A DNA stretch of 64,000 nucleotides from an uncultured Lentisphaerota bacterium (GTDB taxonomy: Bacteria; Verrucomicrobiota; Kiritimatiellia; CAIQIC01): assembly GCA_903889245.1 (NCBI GenBank), contig CAISWQ010000046.1, positions 19,251 through 83,250 of the forward strand. Direction: 5' to 3'. Every line of letters begins with the position of its first letter. The first letter of the stretch is position 1. Positions 1 through 8,886 of the stretch are shown one piece after another. Below the pieces are notes generated by a model that worked only from the letters and a program-made list of their open reading frames with translations, did no database searches and was not told where the DNA came from. The position numbers and the translations under genes were made by a program.

Positions 1-889
1 TCAACTCGCGCGCGACCTCCAGCGCCCACGCGAAGCGCTGGTCATCATCCTCGTAGGCGTGCAGCCCGATGCCGCTGACCGGGTCGGGATTGGCCTTGCG
101 CAGCATTTCCTGAAACTGCGCCTTGTTGTCATGCGTCCACTTGCCCTCGTGCTCCTGGTGCCACGCGGAGAGCCGCGGGAAACTGTCGCCGGTGACGATC
201 AGCCGGTGGGCGTCGTATGCGCGCACCGCCTTGGCAAACTCGGCGAAAATCGTGCGCGTCATGTCAAACGTCAGGTCGTCGCGCTCCGTGCGGTTCGTCG
301 CCGTGCCGAGCGCGGGATGGACCGGCGCGCGGTGGTCCTTTTTGTTCGGCAGACACGCGCCGAGGCTGTACTCGTTGCCGAACTCCCACGCCCAGATTGC
401 CGGCGACTCGCGATAGCGCGTGACGACCTCGCGCACATACTCGCGCATCCACGCGCTCGTCCGGCTCTGCGGGTTCGCCCACTCGCCCACCGGCTCGCCG
501 ACGAGGTCCGGCACACACGCCGTGTGCCAGAACAGCGAGGGGATCAACCCGACGCCGTGCCGCTCCGCCGACTTCACAACGCCATCGAGCCGCCGAAAAT
601 ATTCCGCGCGGTCGGTCCGATAAAGCTTCATGTCGCGCGGCCAGTAGCCGGTGGCGCAGAAGCGCACGAACGGGATGTGATGGTCCGCGAGCACCTGGAA
701 GCCCGCGTCGTAGCTGGTGTTCGTGCCGTTGGCCAGCACGCGCAGGAAGCAGTCGAAGTAGTTGAGGCCGATGCCGCGGTACGGCTTGTCAGCCTTCAGC
801 AGCACGCCATCCTGCACCGTCAGCCCCAGCGGTGCGGCCACCGCCGCGCCCGCCAGCAGCACCATCGACAGAAAGAGAAAATTTTTCAT
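1..889 (-). CDS. GH5-like secreted glycoside hydrolase (C-terminus off window)
   Basis: Open from ATG at 889 to the left window edge, at least 296 codons with no stop. The N-terminus MKNFLFLSMVLLAGAAVAA is a Sec signal peptide. The mature part looks like a TIM-barrel cellulase-type hydrolase: early GIGLNYFD (residue ~39) and ARG-type FVRFCATGYWP (~74), then WAWEFGNEY near 167-174, whose Glu173 matches the acid/base Glu of clan GH-A enzymes. The nucleophile Glu should lie beyond the window. The start codon follows the first TTTCCAA palindrome by only 4 nt, so GGAAA from the palindrome may itself serve as the ribosome site. Exact GH family is uncertain; a GH5 or related mannanase/cellulase-type fold is the best guess. 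Confidence 0.75.
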   Translation of the reverse strand, partial: MKNFLFLSMVLLAGAAVAAPLGLTVQDGVLLKADKPYRGIGLNYFDCFLRVLANGTNTSYDAGFQVLADHHIPFVRFCATGYWPRDMKLYRTDRAEYFRRLDGVVKSAERHGVGLIPSLFWHTACVPDLVGEPVGEWANPQSRTSAWMREYVREVVTRYRESPAIWAWEFGNEYSLGACLPNKKDHRAPVHPALGTATNRTERDDLTFDMTRTIFAEFAKAVRAYDAHRLIVTGDSFPRLSAWHQEHEGKWTHDNKAQFQEMLRKANPDPVSGIGLHAYEDDDQRFAWALEVAREL

Positions 890-893
890 GCGG

Positions 894-973
894 TTTCCAA
901 GGTTTGGAAAAGATAACGGCGGAAGTTTCCAAACATTGGAAACTTTCGCGAGGTTTTTTCCAAGGCTTGGAAA
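894..973. repeat. TTTCCAA palindrome array 1 (3 units)
   Basis: Palindromes at 894-910, 926-942 and 957-973, all perfect outside the central triplet. Centres are 32 and 31 bp apart. The array fills the gap between the GH5-like start (889) and the stop of the GH78-like gene (1056), leaving 82 bp on the latter side. Confidence 0.9.
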
Positions 974-1055
974 ACATCACGCCGAGTCAGAGACTAGGCC
1001 TACAGAAATTCTCCTGCCGAAAGATGTAGGCCGGGTCTCCGACCCGGCGAGGTCG

Positions 1056-3380
1056 TCACCATGTGTGGCGGCCGGCGGCGACCTCGGTCCAGCGTTGCGC
1101 GTTCGCCAGCCAGACTTTTGCGCGGATGCCCGGTGGCAACTCGAGCGCCAGTTTCATCTTGCCATCAACCAAGTTCCACTCGACGCGCACCGGTCCCTTG
1201 ACCGAGCGGTAGGCGCCGCGCGCCCATGAGAGGCCCGCGACGGCCTGCGGGCGGATGGTGATGCGGTCGAAGCCGACGGCATCCTCAGCGGGCGCAATGC
1301 CGAGCACGTGCTTCATGAACCACTCCTCGAGGGAGCCGAACATCGGGTGGTTTTGGCTGAAGGTGTTGTCGGAGGGCTTCCATGTTTCCCAGAGCGTCGT
1401 CGCGTCGTTGTCGAGCATGTAACCCCAACCGGGAAATTCGCGGCGCGCGACGATTTTTCCGGCGAGCTCCTCCATGCCTTCCGTGCTCAAAACTTCGAGC
1501 AGATACTTCGTGCCGAAGATGCCGGTGGTGAGCGCGCCGCCCTTCTCCTCGATGTTCCGCTTGAGCAGCGCCAGCGCCGCGGGACGATCCGCTGCGGGAA
1601 TCAGCCGGTGATAGAGCCCGAAGAGCTGCTCGCCCTGCCGGCCCTGGCCGACCTTCCCGGCGACGACGAAGCGCGCCTGGAACGCAGCGCGGATGGCGTC
1701 GGCGAGCCGCCCATATTTTTCCGCGTCGTCTTTTTTGCCGAGTGTCGTGGCGATGTCGGCGGTGAGCCGCGCCCACTGGTGAAAATGTGCCGTCGCGGTC
1801 AGCGTACCCGCCGCCTTCTCCAGCGCCTCGTGGTCGCCAATGCAATGCGGGATGATCAGGTCCGGGCACTTCGCCTGCACGAGGTCCACATAGCGCGTGC
1901 AGGCGGCGTAGTGGCGCGCGAGCAAGTCGCGGTCGCCGTAGTAGCGATGCAGGTCACGCAGCATGATCGGCACAGCCACGGTCCAGCCGAGCGGGCCCGA
2001 CCGGCTGCTGAAGCCGCGGTCGGCGATGCCGACATAGGGTGCGGTCTCGGTGAACCAGCCATCGTCCGCGGCCTCGTCGGCAAAATCCTGCAGCGTTTTG
2101 GCGTAGAAGGCGTGCATGTCGAAGTTGAAGATGAACGCCTCGGTCGTGGCGGCGATGTCGCCGCCGTAGCCGAACCGCTCACGCGCGGGGCAGTCGGACT
2201 GGACGCCGAACACGTTGCTCAAAAACGTCGCGCGGCAGACGCGGTGCAACTGGTTCAAGCGCGGATCGGAGCACTCGAACTCGCAGGCGTTGGGCAGCTC
2301 GGAAGCCAGCGCCACGGCCTGGACATCCGCCGGCTGCGGCGCGCGTTCGAGCCCTTCGATCTGGACGTACCGGAAACCATGCCACGTGAATTGCGACGCG
2401 AAAACTTCGTCGGCGCCGCCGCGCCGGATATACTCATCGCGCTGCTCGGCGACCGCGGGCGCGCCCGGGCCGCCCGCGCTGGCGCGCTTGATCTGTCCGC
2501 AGACCGCCGTCATGACGTTCACCGTGCCGTTGGTCTTCAGCAACTCGCCGTAGCGGAGCGAAATTTTCTGCCCGGCCTGCCCGGCGCCGAGCTTCACGCG
2601 CACCTGTCCGGCGAAGTTGCGGCCGAAATCCACGACGTACACGCCGGGCTCCGGCTCGGTGACCTTGACCGCAAGCCACGTATCGCGGATGCCGATACGC
2701 GGCGCAGTGCGCGGCTGCAACGCGCCGCCGGGTCCGGTCGCGCGCGCCGCCGCTTTCCAAGCGGCGTCGTTGAAGTCCGGCTGCTGCCAGCCGGCGCTTT
2801 CTTTCCGCGCGTCATAGACCTCGCCGAGGTAGAGGCTGTTCCGCAGCAGCGGGCCCCCGGCAACTTTCCACGAGGCATCGCTCGCCACGGTGGATTTCGT
2901 GCCATCGCCGAAGGTGATCTCCAGCTTGGCGCGCAGGCAGGGCCGGCCCACGGTCAGCGCCTTGCGCGGATTGATCCGGCCCCACATCCGCAGTGGCAGC
3001 GGATTGAACCAGCCGTTGCCGAGCGTCACGGTCAGTGCGTTCGTGCCCGGCCGCAGCAGTTTGGTGACATCGAACGAGTCGTAGAGCACGCGCTTGCCGA
3101 ACGGTGTCCAGAGCGGCGCGAGGGCGCAGTCGGCCAGCGGCTGGCCGTTGAGCTGCGCCGCGTAGAAGCCGAGCCCGACGAGGTGCAGTTGCGCCGACTG
3201 CGCGGTACGCGCGATGACGAACGACTTGCGGAACTGCGGCGCGGGATCGTCGGTGTAGAAATCCTCGTCGCGCGCGGGCAGCGGCCGGCCGTCGCCGATC
3301 CACTCCGTGCCCGACCAATCGCACACGGCTGCCGCCGGCAGCGCCAGCAGCAGCCACAGCAGCCCAAAATTTGTCTTCAT
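1056..3380 (-). CDS. Alpha-L-rhamnosidase, GH78-like, secreted
   Basis: A 774-residue protein starting at ATG 3380, preceded by a clear GGAGG ribosome site; the open frame upstream only reads through the palindrome array. Signal peptide MKTNFGLLWLLLALPAAA. The layout follows bacterial GH78: beta-sandwich N-terminal domains with the LxGLGFYAAQLNG and LGNGWFN motifs (residues ~90-160), then an (alpha/alpha)6 barrel. The motif DCPARERFGYGGD (~395-407) matches the GH78 catalytic DCPxRxExxGWxGD, with Glu401 as the likely general acid. A C-terminal beta domain begins after the LWETWKPSDNTFSQNHPMFG region. It should release terminal rhamnose from sulfatase-processed oligosaccharides. It is divergent from the sulfatase at 3646, with array 2 between the two starts. 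Confidence 0.85.
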   Translation of the reverse strand: MKTNFGLLWLLLALPAAAVCDWSGTEWIGDGRPLPARDEDFYTDDPAPQFRKSFVIARTAQSAQLHLVGLGFYAAQLNGQPLADCALAPLWTPFGKRVLYDSFDVTKLLRPGTNALTVTLGNGWFNPLPLRMWGRINPRKALTVGRPCLRAKLEITFGDGTKSTVASDASWKVAGGPLLRNSLYLGEVYDARKESAGWQQPDFNDAAWKAAARATGPGGALQPRTAPRIGIRDTWLAVKVTEPEPGVYVVDFGRNFAGQVRVKLGAGQAGQKISLRYGELLKTNGTVNVMTAVCGQIKRASAGGPGAPAVAEQRDEYIRRGGADEVFASQFTWHGFRYVQIEGLERAPQPADVQAVALASELPNACEFECSDPRLNQLHRVCRATFLSNVFGVQSDCPARERFGYGGDIAATTEAFIFNFDMHAFYAKTLQDFADEAADDGWFTETAPYVGIADRGFSSRSGPLGWTVAVPIMLRDLHRYYGDRDLLARHYAACTRYVDLVQAKCPDLIIPHCIGDHEALEKAAGTLTATAHFHQWARLTADIATTLGKKDDAEKYGRLADAIRAAFQARFVVAGKVGQGRQGEQLFGLYHRLIPAADRPAALALLKRNIEEKGGALTTGIFGTKYLLEVLSTEGMEELAGKIVARREFPGWGYMLDNDATTLWETWKPSDNTFSQNHPMFGSLEEWFMKHVLGIAPAEDAVGFDRITIRPQAVAGLSWARGAYRSVKGPVRVEWNLVDGKMKLALELPPGIRAKVWLANAQRWTEVAAGRHTW

Positions 3381-3392
3381 GCCGCCTCCATT

Positions 3393-3534
3393 TTTCCAAG
3401 CCTTGGAAAAATCACCGCCGCACTTTCCAAGGCTTGGAAAAGTTTTGCCAGCTTTTTCCAAGTCTTGGAACTTTTTCTGCGAAATCTTCCAATGCTTGGG
3501 AAACGCACCGGTTTCACCTTCCAATCATTGGAAA
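3393..3534. repeat. TTTCCAA palindrome array 2 (5 units, longest)
   Basis: Units centred at 3401, 3432, 3463, 3494 and 3526, spacing 31, 31, 31 and 32 bp. The first two are perfect; the last three carry one or two mismatches or an extra G. This array lies between two divergent starts (3380 minus, 3646 plus), so here it cannot be a simple 3' element of one transcript. Confidence 0.9.
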
Positions 3535-3645
3535 TCCATCGCGCGTTGCGCCGGGTGCGAAATGCGAATTCCATTTGTCCAGCGACGTGCTATTCTCCTC
3601 CCGAAATCAGCACGAACAGCCCTGCCAGATGGAGGCGAACAAATC

Positions 3646-5088
3646 GTGAAACGTGATGATTGGAAACGCATCCTGCTCGGCGCCTTGGCCCTGCTCGGCC
3701 AGTTGGTGGCCGGCGCAGAGCCGGGCGAGAAGCCGAAGCCCAACGTCGTCTTCATGGTGGCCGACGACTTGGGCTGGCGCGATACGGGCTGCTATGGGCG
3801 CAAGGAATGGAATACCCCCAACATTGACAAGCTCGCGGCCAGCGGGTGCCGTTTCACGCAGGCCTACGCCATGCCGGTCTGCTCGCCGACGCGGACCATG
3901 ATCGTGACCGGGCGGCATTGCGTCCGCCAGGGAGTCACCGACTGGTGGCCCGGCTATCCCGCGCCGCCGAACAGCAGGATTCAAACGCCGACGATGAAGC
4001 CGGTGATCCCCGACCTGGGGCTCGGCACACCGTTCGTGACGGGGGGGTACGCCACCTGTCATATCGGCAAATGGCACACGATGGGCAGTCCGGCCAAGCT
4101 GGGGTTTCAGCAATCCCTGCTCACGGATGTATTCCACGGACCGACCGAGCAGAACAAGGCGGAGGCCGCGGTAAAATTCATCCGGGAAAACAAAGGCCAG
4201 CCTTTCTTCCTCTATCTGTGCTTCAGTTCCGTGCATCTGCCGCTGGGCGCGCTGCCGGAAAAAATCCAACAGCATGATGGCGCGCCGAATCCAGTCTACG
4301 CCGCCATGGCGGACCAGCTCGATGGCTACGTGGGGACGGTCATGCAGGCGCTGCACGAGCTGCAGCTGGAGCAGAACACGCTGGTGATTTTCTATTCGGA
4401 CAACGGCGGCGTGCAGTTGTGCGATGGCGTATCCAGACCGGTGACCAGCAACCTGCCGTTGCGGGGCAACAAGGGCTGCCTCTATGAAGGCGGAGTCCGC
4501 GTGCCCTTGATCATGTCCCATCCTCCCACGATCAAGGCCGGTTCGACGAGCGATGCAATGATCAGCCCCGCCGATTTCTTCCCGACGCTGCTCGAGTTTT
4601 GCAGGCTGCCGTCCTGTCCGAAAAATCACATCGATGGCATCAGCTTCGCTGGCGTGTTACGGGGTGAGCCGGGCAAGCGGCAGGAACTGCAATGGCACTA
4701 TCCGCATTTCAGCCATCACGCGATGGGCTTCCCGGCCGGGGCGCTGCGCAAGGGCGAGTGGAAGCTGATCGAGTGGTTCGGTCAGCAGGATGAATACGGC
4801 CGCAACCGGATCGAACTTTTTCACCTGACGAAAGATCCCGGCGAGCAGAACAACTGGGCGGATCGCTTTCCGCACATCCGGAATACCATGTTGAAGGAAC
4901 TGGAAAAATGGCGGCGCGAAGTTGGCGCGCTGCTGCCGATGCCAGCGGTCGCCACCAACCAGCCCGCGGTGCGTCAGTCACAACAAACAGGCTGGGGCTC
5001 GCACGCTTGGCCCGCCGAACTGACCCTGTTATCTCGCACACCGGCGTGGGTGGCCCACTATGGCGCTTCCATGGGAGCGGAAGAATAG
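3646..5088 (+). CDS. S1-family sulfatase (the only plus-strand one)
   Basis: 480 residues. The start chosen is GTG 3646, preceded by GGAGGCGA; it gives a Sec signal (WKRILLGALALLGQLVAGA) directly before the sulfatase core, whereas more upstream starts translate the palindrome array. Metal-binding Asp40-Asp41 in MVADDLG, formylglycine motif C79-S-P-T-R, GKWHTMG, and YSDNGG for the second metal half-site are all present, so it should be active if matured by a formylglycine-generating enzyme. It probably removes sulfate esters from polysaccharide fragments; the substrate cannot be read from sequence. It is transcribed away from the GH78-like gene and faces the minus-strand gene ending at 5135. 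Confidence 0.92.
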   Translation: MKRDDWKRILLGALALLGQLVAGAEPGEKPKPNVVFMVADDLGWRDTGCYGRKEWNTPNIDKLAASGCRFTQAYAMPVCSPTRTMIVTGRHCVRQGVTDWWPGYPAPPNSRIQTPTMKPVIPDLGLGTPFVTGGYATCHIGKWHTMGSPAKLGFQQSLLTDVFHGPTEQNKAEAAVKFIRENKGQPFFLYLCFSSVHLPLGALPEKIQQHDGAPNPVYAAMADQLDGYVGTVMQALHELQLEQNTLVIFYSDNGGVQLCDGVSRPVTSNLPLRGNKGCLYEGGVRVPLIMSHPPTIKAGSTSDAMISPADFFPTLLEFCRLPSCPKNHIDGISFAGVLRGEPGKRQELQWHYPHFSHHAMGFPAGALRKGEWKLIEWFGQQDEYGRNRIELFHLTKDPGEQNNWADRFPHIRNTMLKELEKWRREVGALLPMPAVATNQPAVRQSQQTGWGSHAWPAELTLLSRTPAWVAHYGASMGAEE

Positions 5089-5134
5089 CTGCCGATGAGC
5101 CGCATGTCCCCTGACGAGCCACGCGACTCGCTGG

Positions 5135-6139
5135 TCATTTTTCGCGCACGCTCTGGTCGGCCGTGTAGTTGTTTTTCTTTTCCTTGGATCCGTTGATCTC
5201 GCTGCGGCTGATACCTTTTGAGTTGTCGAAGAACGCCTTCAGGGTGATGTCGGCATGTTTGACCGTCAGGTCGAGTTCCATGCCTTCTTCCTTCAGGCGG
5301 ACCATGGCTGCATTGGCATTGGAGATGACCAGCCCGGTGATCTCGATCGTCTTGTGATAGCTCCCTTGATTGCCTTCGATCACCGCTGGCGTTCTTCCGC
5401 GGCCGCGCTCGCCAATGATGGTCACATTGCGGAAGACACCTCTGGCACCATTCCCGTAGCTGCCCCAGCCGAGCTGAATCGGAACGCAGTTCTGGATCAT
5501 CTTGATGGTGGTGTTCTCCACCAGCATATCGTTATACACCTTGATCGCATCGTCGCCGCACTCGAGATAACAATCCCGGATGGTTGAACCCTTGGCCGCT
5601 TGAAGACCGTCGCTGTGGTTGTGCCAACCGCCCCGGTTATCAAGGCCGCGCACATGTTCTAGGTGGAAGCGAGCCCCGTCCGCGCCGGTCCACATGAAAG
5701 TGAGTGGATTAAGTACCGTCAGGTTGGTCACCGTCACAGCGATCTTGCCCCATCCCAGAATGGCCGAATAGGGCAGGCAGCGCCCGCCGCCATCCATGCC
5801 TTTGTCGTGCAGCAGGCCGGCGGTATCCGTCCCATAGAGGATGGAGGTTTTTTCGTCCGCGCCCGCGATGGTGCAACTATGCTTGAGAGTGAACTGGCCT
5901 GTGACGCGGGTGTTGACAGCGATGGTGATCCGCTTCACCTCTTCGGGTACGTTCCAGATGCCCGACATCTCCTGATCCCGCTTGAAATCTATGCGACCCG
6001 ATGAGAGAAACAAGAAATGCCCGGCCTGCGCCTCCCACACGCATTTACCGCTGAAGCTTTGCTGGAGCGTGGCAACCGACTGCGCCTGGACCACGGGGAG
6101 GAGCCCCGTGGTCAGCAGAAAGGGAAGCAATCTTCTCAT
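5135..6139 (-). CDS. Right-handed beta-helix hydrolase, GH28/GH49-like
   Basis: 334 residues with signal peptide MRRLLPFLLTTGLLPVVQAQ. The parallel beta-helix signature is HSDGLQAAKGSTIRDC followed by ECGDDAIKVY (about residues 180-210), the Asp pair arrangement of polygalacturonases (GH28) and dextranase/isopullulanase-type GH49 enzymes. Repeated I/V-x-N/D-x-T/L-x-V rungs follow (VENTTIKM, FRNVTIIG, TIEITGLVI). It probably cleaves an internal glycosidic bond in a pectin-like or other acidic or branched glycan. Start ATG 6139 lies 13 bp after the stop of the six-hairpin gene, so it is the last gene of the run 10451-5135. GH28 versus GH49 cannot be settled by eye. Confidence 0.75.
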   Translation of the reverse strand: MRRLLPFLLTTGLLPVVQAQSVATLQQSFSGKCVWEAQAGHFLFLSSGRIDFKRDQEMSGIWNVPEEVKRITIAVNTRVTGQFTLKHSCTIAGADEKTSILYGTDTAGLLHDKGMDGGGRCLPYSAILGWGKIAVTVTNLTVLNPLTFMWTGADGARFHLEHVRGLDNRGGWHNHSDGLQAAKGSTIRDCYLECGDDAIKVYNDMLVENTTIKMIQNCVPIQLGWGSYGNGARGVFRNVTIIGERGRGRTPAVIEGNQGSYHKTIEITGLVISNANAAMVRLKEEGMELDLTVKHADITLKAFFDNSKGISRSEINGSKEKKNNYTADQSVREK

Positions 6140-6152
6140 TAGATTTCTCCGG

Positions 6153-7997
6153 TTACGGCGCGGGTTTGGCGGCAACGTCGTCGAGGACGGCGAGGAGTGC
6201 GTGGTAATTCTCGACGAGCAGGCCCTCGTAGCCGTGGCCGCCGCCCTGCCAGTCGCGCCAGTCGCGCGACATGCCGCTGGCCTCAAAGCCCTGGAACTCG
6301 CCACGCGCGTAGCCGGCGAGCATCGGGTGGAAAATCTTCCGCGCGTCGGCGACGCGGCCGAGCTGGTAGAGCGCCTTGATCGTGTAGTAGGCCCAGCAGC
6401 CGGTCGCGCCGCCGTTCTCATAATACTGGAAGCCATCGCTGCCATCCTCCAGCCGCGGCACGCCGTGGATTTTCGGGTCGTTGTCGTGGAAAACATAGTC
6501 GCCCTTTTTCACCGGCACGAGGTTGCCGGGCAGGCCGAGGCTGAAGTTCGTGAAGCCGACCGCCTGCATCTTGGCGAGCAGCTTGTCCATCACGGCGTGC
6601 GCCGTCGCGTCGTCGAGCAGGCCCGCGGTGATGGCGACGCCCTGCACGAAGGTGAACCAGTAGTCGTGCAGTTGGCCGTCCTTGCTCTTCCAGCCGGCGA
6701 GCACGCCGGTCGCGGGATTGAGGAAGGTCGGCGCGTAGGCGGCGCGCAGCTTCGCAGCCTTGCCGGCGAACTCCTTGGCGTCGTCAGCGCGCTCCAGTTT
6801 GCGGGCGAGGTCGCTGAACAGGCGGCACGCGCGGTAGGCGAGCGCGTTGGCGTAGGCGTCCTCGTGCCCGAAGTTGATCGTGTCCCACCAGTTCGAGGGC
6901 CGCTTCTCGCGCAGCGGGCGGTCGCCGTAGTTGCCGGTGCCCTCATACTCGATCAGGCCGTTGCCATCGCGGTCGCGCGCCATCATTTCGCGGGCGAGGG
7001 TGAGCAGTTGCGCGTAGTGCGCGCGCGCCCACGGCAGGTCGGGCTGGCCCTCGGCGTAGAGGCACGCGGCGATCAGCAGCGAGGGGTGGACGTCGAGCGA
7101 ATTCCACGGCGTACTCCAGCCGGCGATGTCCATGTGATCGGGGCCCGGACCGTAGCCGATCTGGCCGTAGCCCTTCGCGCCGGAGAGGTAGCGGTCGAGC
7201 GTCATGCGCACGAGGTCTAGGCACGTCAGGTCGCCGACCAGCGGCGGCGCGGCGCGCGCGACCTCGGCGTAGGTGAAGACCGAGAAGGTCACCGGGTCGC
7301 TCGACGCGTTGTTCGCGAGCATGTGGCCGCGCGGGTTGATCTGGAAGATGTTCAGGAAGTCGCGGCGGAAGCCGTCGTAGAGCGGGTTGTTCGCGACGCC
7401 CGGCAGCGCGGGATGAATCGCGGCGGCTTCGAGCTGGTATTCGATGCGTTTCTGCGCCGCGGTCGCCGGCGGGAACTCGATGCGCACGAACGGGCCGGGC
7501 TGGAGGCGCCGCCGCGCCTCGTAGTCGAGCTTCGCGCCGGGCGCGCCACCGGTGATGCGCAGCGAGCCCATATCCGGCAAATGCAGCACGCACGGCAACG
7601 CCACGCGCCGCTCGCCGGGCTGGATCAGGCCGAGCAACGTCGCGTGGTTGGCCTTCTGGTTGAAGGTGAGGACCAGCGGCGGCGCGCCGCTGACGAAGTC
7701 GGAAACCAGCGTCAGGGTTTTCTCGCCGCACTGTACGCGCCAGAGTGGCTGGTCGTTCAGGGTGTAGGTGAACGCGTCGGTCTTCTTCAGTCCCGCCAGC
7801 GCGGCGTTGGTCGGCAGCAGCGCCGGGTTCTGCTGGACTTTCCCCTGACCGAGCGAATCCACGGAGAAGAAATTGAACGCCGGCTGGTTCGGCGCGAGCC
7901 CCACCGCCAGATGCTTCGACTCAAAATCCGGCGCGGCTGTACACATCAGGGCTACCGAGCAAAAGCCAACTACACTAATCCCGGCCGACGTCTTCAT
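6153..7997 (-). CDS. Six-hairpin glycosidase-like protein, secreted
   Basis: 614 residues from ATG 7997, with AAAGGAAA just upstream as ribosome site. Signal peptide MKTSAGISVVGFCSVALMCTAA. The first ~220 residues are beta-rich; the rest is helical with paired-helix features of (alpha/alpha)6 six-hairpin glycosidases: GPGPDHMDIAGWSTPWNSLD, RDGNGLIEYEGTGNYGDRP, WWDTINFGHEDAYANALAYRA. These recall the glycogen-debranching/GH63/GH78 superfamily, where Asp/Glu in the loops are catalytic. The linkage cleaved cannot be stated. The gene sits 19 bp after the DUF429 gene and 13 bp before the beta-helix gene in one likely transcript with the sulfatase at 8883. Confidence 0.7.
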   Translation of the reverse strand: MKTSAGISVVGFCSVALMCTAAPDFESKHLAVGLAPNQPAFNFFSVDSLGQGKVQQNPALLPTNAALAGLKKTDAFTYTLNDQPLWRVQCGEKTLTLVSDFVSGAPPLVLTFNQKANHATLLGLIQPGERRVALPCVLHLPDMGSLRITGGAPGAKLDYEARRRLQPGPFVRIEFPPATAAQKRIEYQLEAAAIHPALPGVANNPLYDGFRRDFLNIFQINPRGHMLANNASSDPVTFSVFTYAEVARAAPPLVGDLTCLDLVRMTLDRYLSGAKGYGQIGYGPGPDHMDIAGWSTPWNSLDVHPSLLIAACLYAEGQPDLPWARAHYAQLLTLAREMMARDRDGNGLIEYEGTGNYGDRPLREKRPSNWWDTINFGHEDAYANALAYRACRLFSDLARKLERADDAKEFAGKAAKLRAAYAPTFLNPATGVLAGWKSKDGQLHDYWFTFVQGVAITAGLLDDATAHAVMDKLLAKMQAVGFTNFSLGLPGNLVPVKKGDYVFHDNDPKIHGVPRLEDGSDGFQYYENGGATGCWAYYTIKALYQLGRVADARKIFHPMLAGYARGEFQGFEASGMSRDWRDWQGGGHGYEGLLVENYHALLAVLDDVAAKPAP

Positions 7998-8016
7998 GGG
8001 TTTCCTTTCATTGAAG

Positions 8017-8886
8017 TCAGTGACGCCCCTTTGCGGGGTCTTGTCGCGCCAGCAGTATTTGTGGATCGACAATCCATCCCTCGAAAACATCGCAGTCACC
8101 GGGGATGCCGTGCGGAGGCTTCTTGCAGCGTGCCGACCAGGCCGCTTGCACAACGCACAGCACAGCATCGAGCGCATCGCCTGTCGGGTCTGCTTCCGCC
8201 AAGGTTCGCGCTGCCTGGGAGAGCTGAAGCTGCAAGCCATAATCAAGGGTGATGCGTGTCTGTAGATTGTCCAGAATCCTGATCCGCGTAACTTTGTGCT
8301 CCGCCGTTTGTCGACGGCGTTCATCGGCCTTGTACTTTCCGCCAGCCGCGTACCGCTGTGCCACCAATTTGGGATAAGCCTCCACTGCCACACGGGCATC
8401 GGCTTGCGGATTCATTGGCAGGGCAGATACGCCCGCCTGAAGAAGTCGAGGAACGCCACCAAAAAACATTTTCGCCACGGGAACACCGTAAAGCATCATC
8501 GGACTGCACGATCTGGCGAGGCGATCGGTTTCCCGCATATGATGCCGGTCACCATATGATCGCTGCGTTCGATACTTGGTCAGCCAAGCCGCAAATCCAT
8601 GTGCGTCGAGCTGTGAAACCCAGCGTACGAAAGTCATCCAATCTTCATGCCCTCTGCCCTGTTCGGCCAGCAAGCGGCGCGGTTGCCCAAAAGGGAAATC
8701 AAACCCGGCCCACCATGGGCCGGGACGTTGCAGGAAGAGTTCAAAATCGGCAAATGAACAGAACCGCTCCACGTACTCCACATTCAAACAGACGCCATCG
8801 AGATAAGCTGATGCACAGGTGATGGGTTTGGCAACGCTGGGTGCGCTGGTGAAATCGAGCCCATAAACTTTAAGCACCATACTCAT
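8017..8886 (-). CDS. DUF429-family protein (predicted RNase H-like nuclease)
   Basis: 289 residues, no signal peptide. The start VYGLDFTSAPS... and later GFDFPFGQP, EAYPKLVAQRY and DPTGDALDAVLCVVQAAW fit DUF429, whose members are predicted to share an RNase H-like fold with acidic catalytic residues; here Asp10, Asp61 and the DALDA aspartates are candidates. Its ATG overlaps the TGA of the preceding sulfatase by 4 bp, so translation looks coupled. It is the only evidently cytoplasmic enzyme in an otherwise secreted carbohydrate operon. A second in-frame ATG at 8880 is possible. Function in this context is unknown. Confidence 0.75.
   Translation of the reverse strand: MSMVLKVYGLDFTSAPSVAKPITCASAYLDGVCLNVEYVERFCSFADFELFLQRPGPWWAGFDFPFGQPRRLLAEQGRGHEDWMTFVRWVSQLDAHGFAAWLTKYRTQRSYGDRHHMRETDRLARSCSPMMLYGVPVAKMFFGGVPRLLQAGVSALPMNPQADARVAVEAYPKLVAQRYAAGGKYKADERRRQTAEHKVTRIRILDNLQTRITLDYGLQLQLSQAARTLAEADPTGDALDAVLCVVQAAWSARCKKPPHGIPGDCDVFEGWIVDPQILLARQDPAKGRH

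Noticed and set aside
3381..3524. N-terminal extensions of several genes reading through the palindrome arrays (FPSLGK/FSKPWK/FQGLEK-type peptides)
   Set aside because: The palindrome contains no stop codon in any frame, so frames stay open by accident; signal peptides and ribosome sites place the true starts downstream.
3393..3534. CRISPR array
   Set aside because: Repeats are only 17 bp and palindromic, spacers 14-15 bp, at most five units, scattered over 14 loci and no cas genes.
1308..3656. Long plus-strand open frame opposite the GH78-like gene (and similar ones at 17140-19503, 29956-33009, 52183-55632)
   Set aside because: Low-complexity Arg/Ala/Val translation without domains, antisense to well-supported genes; a normal by-product of high GC codon use.
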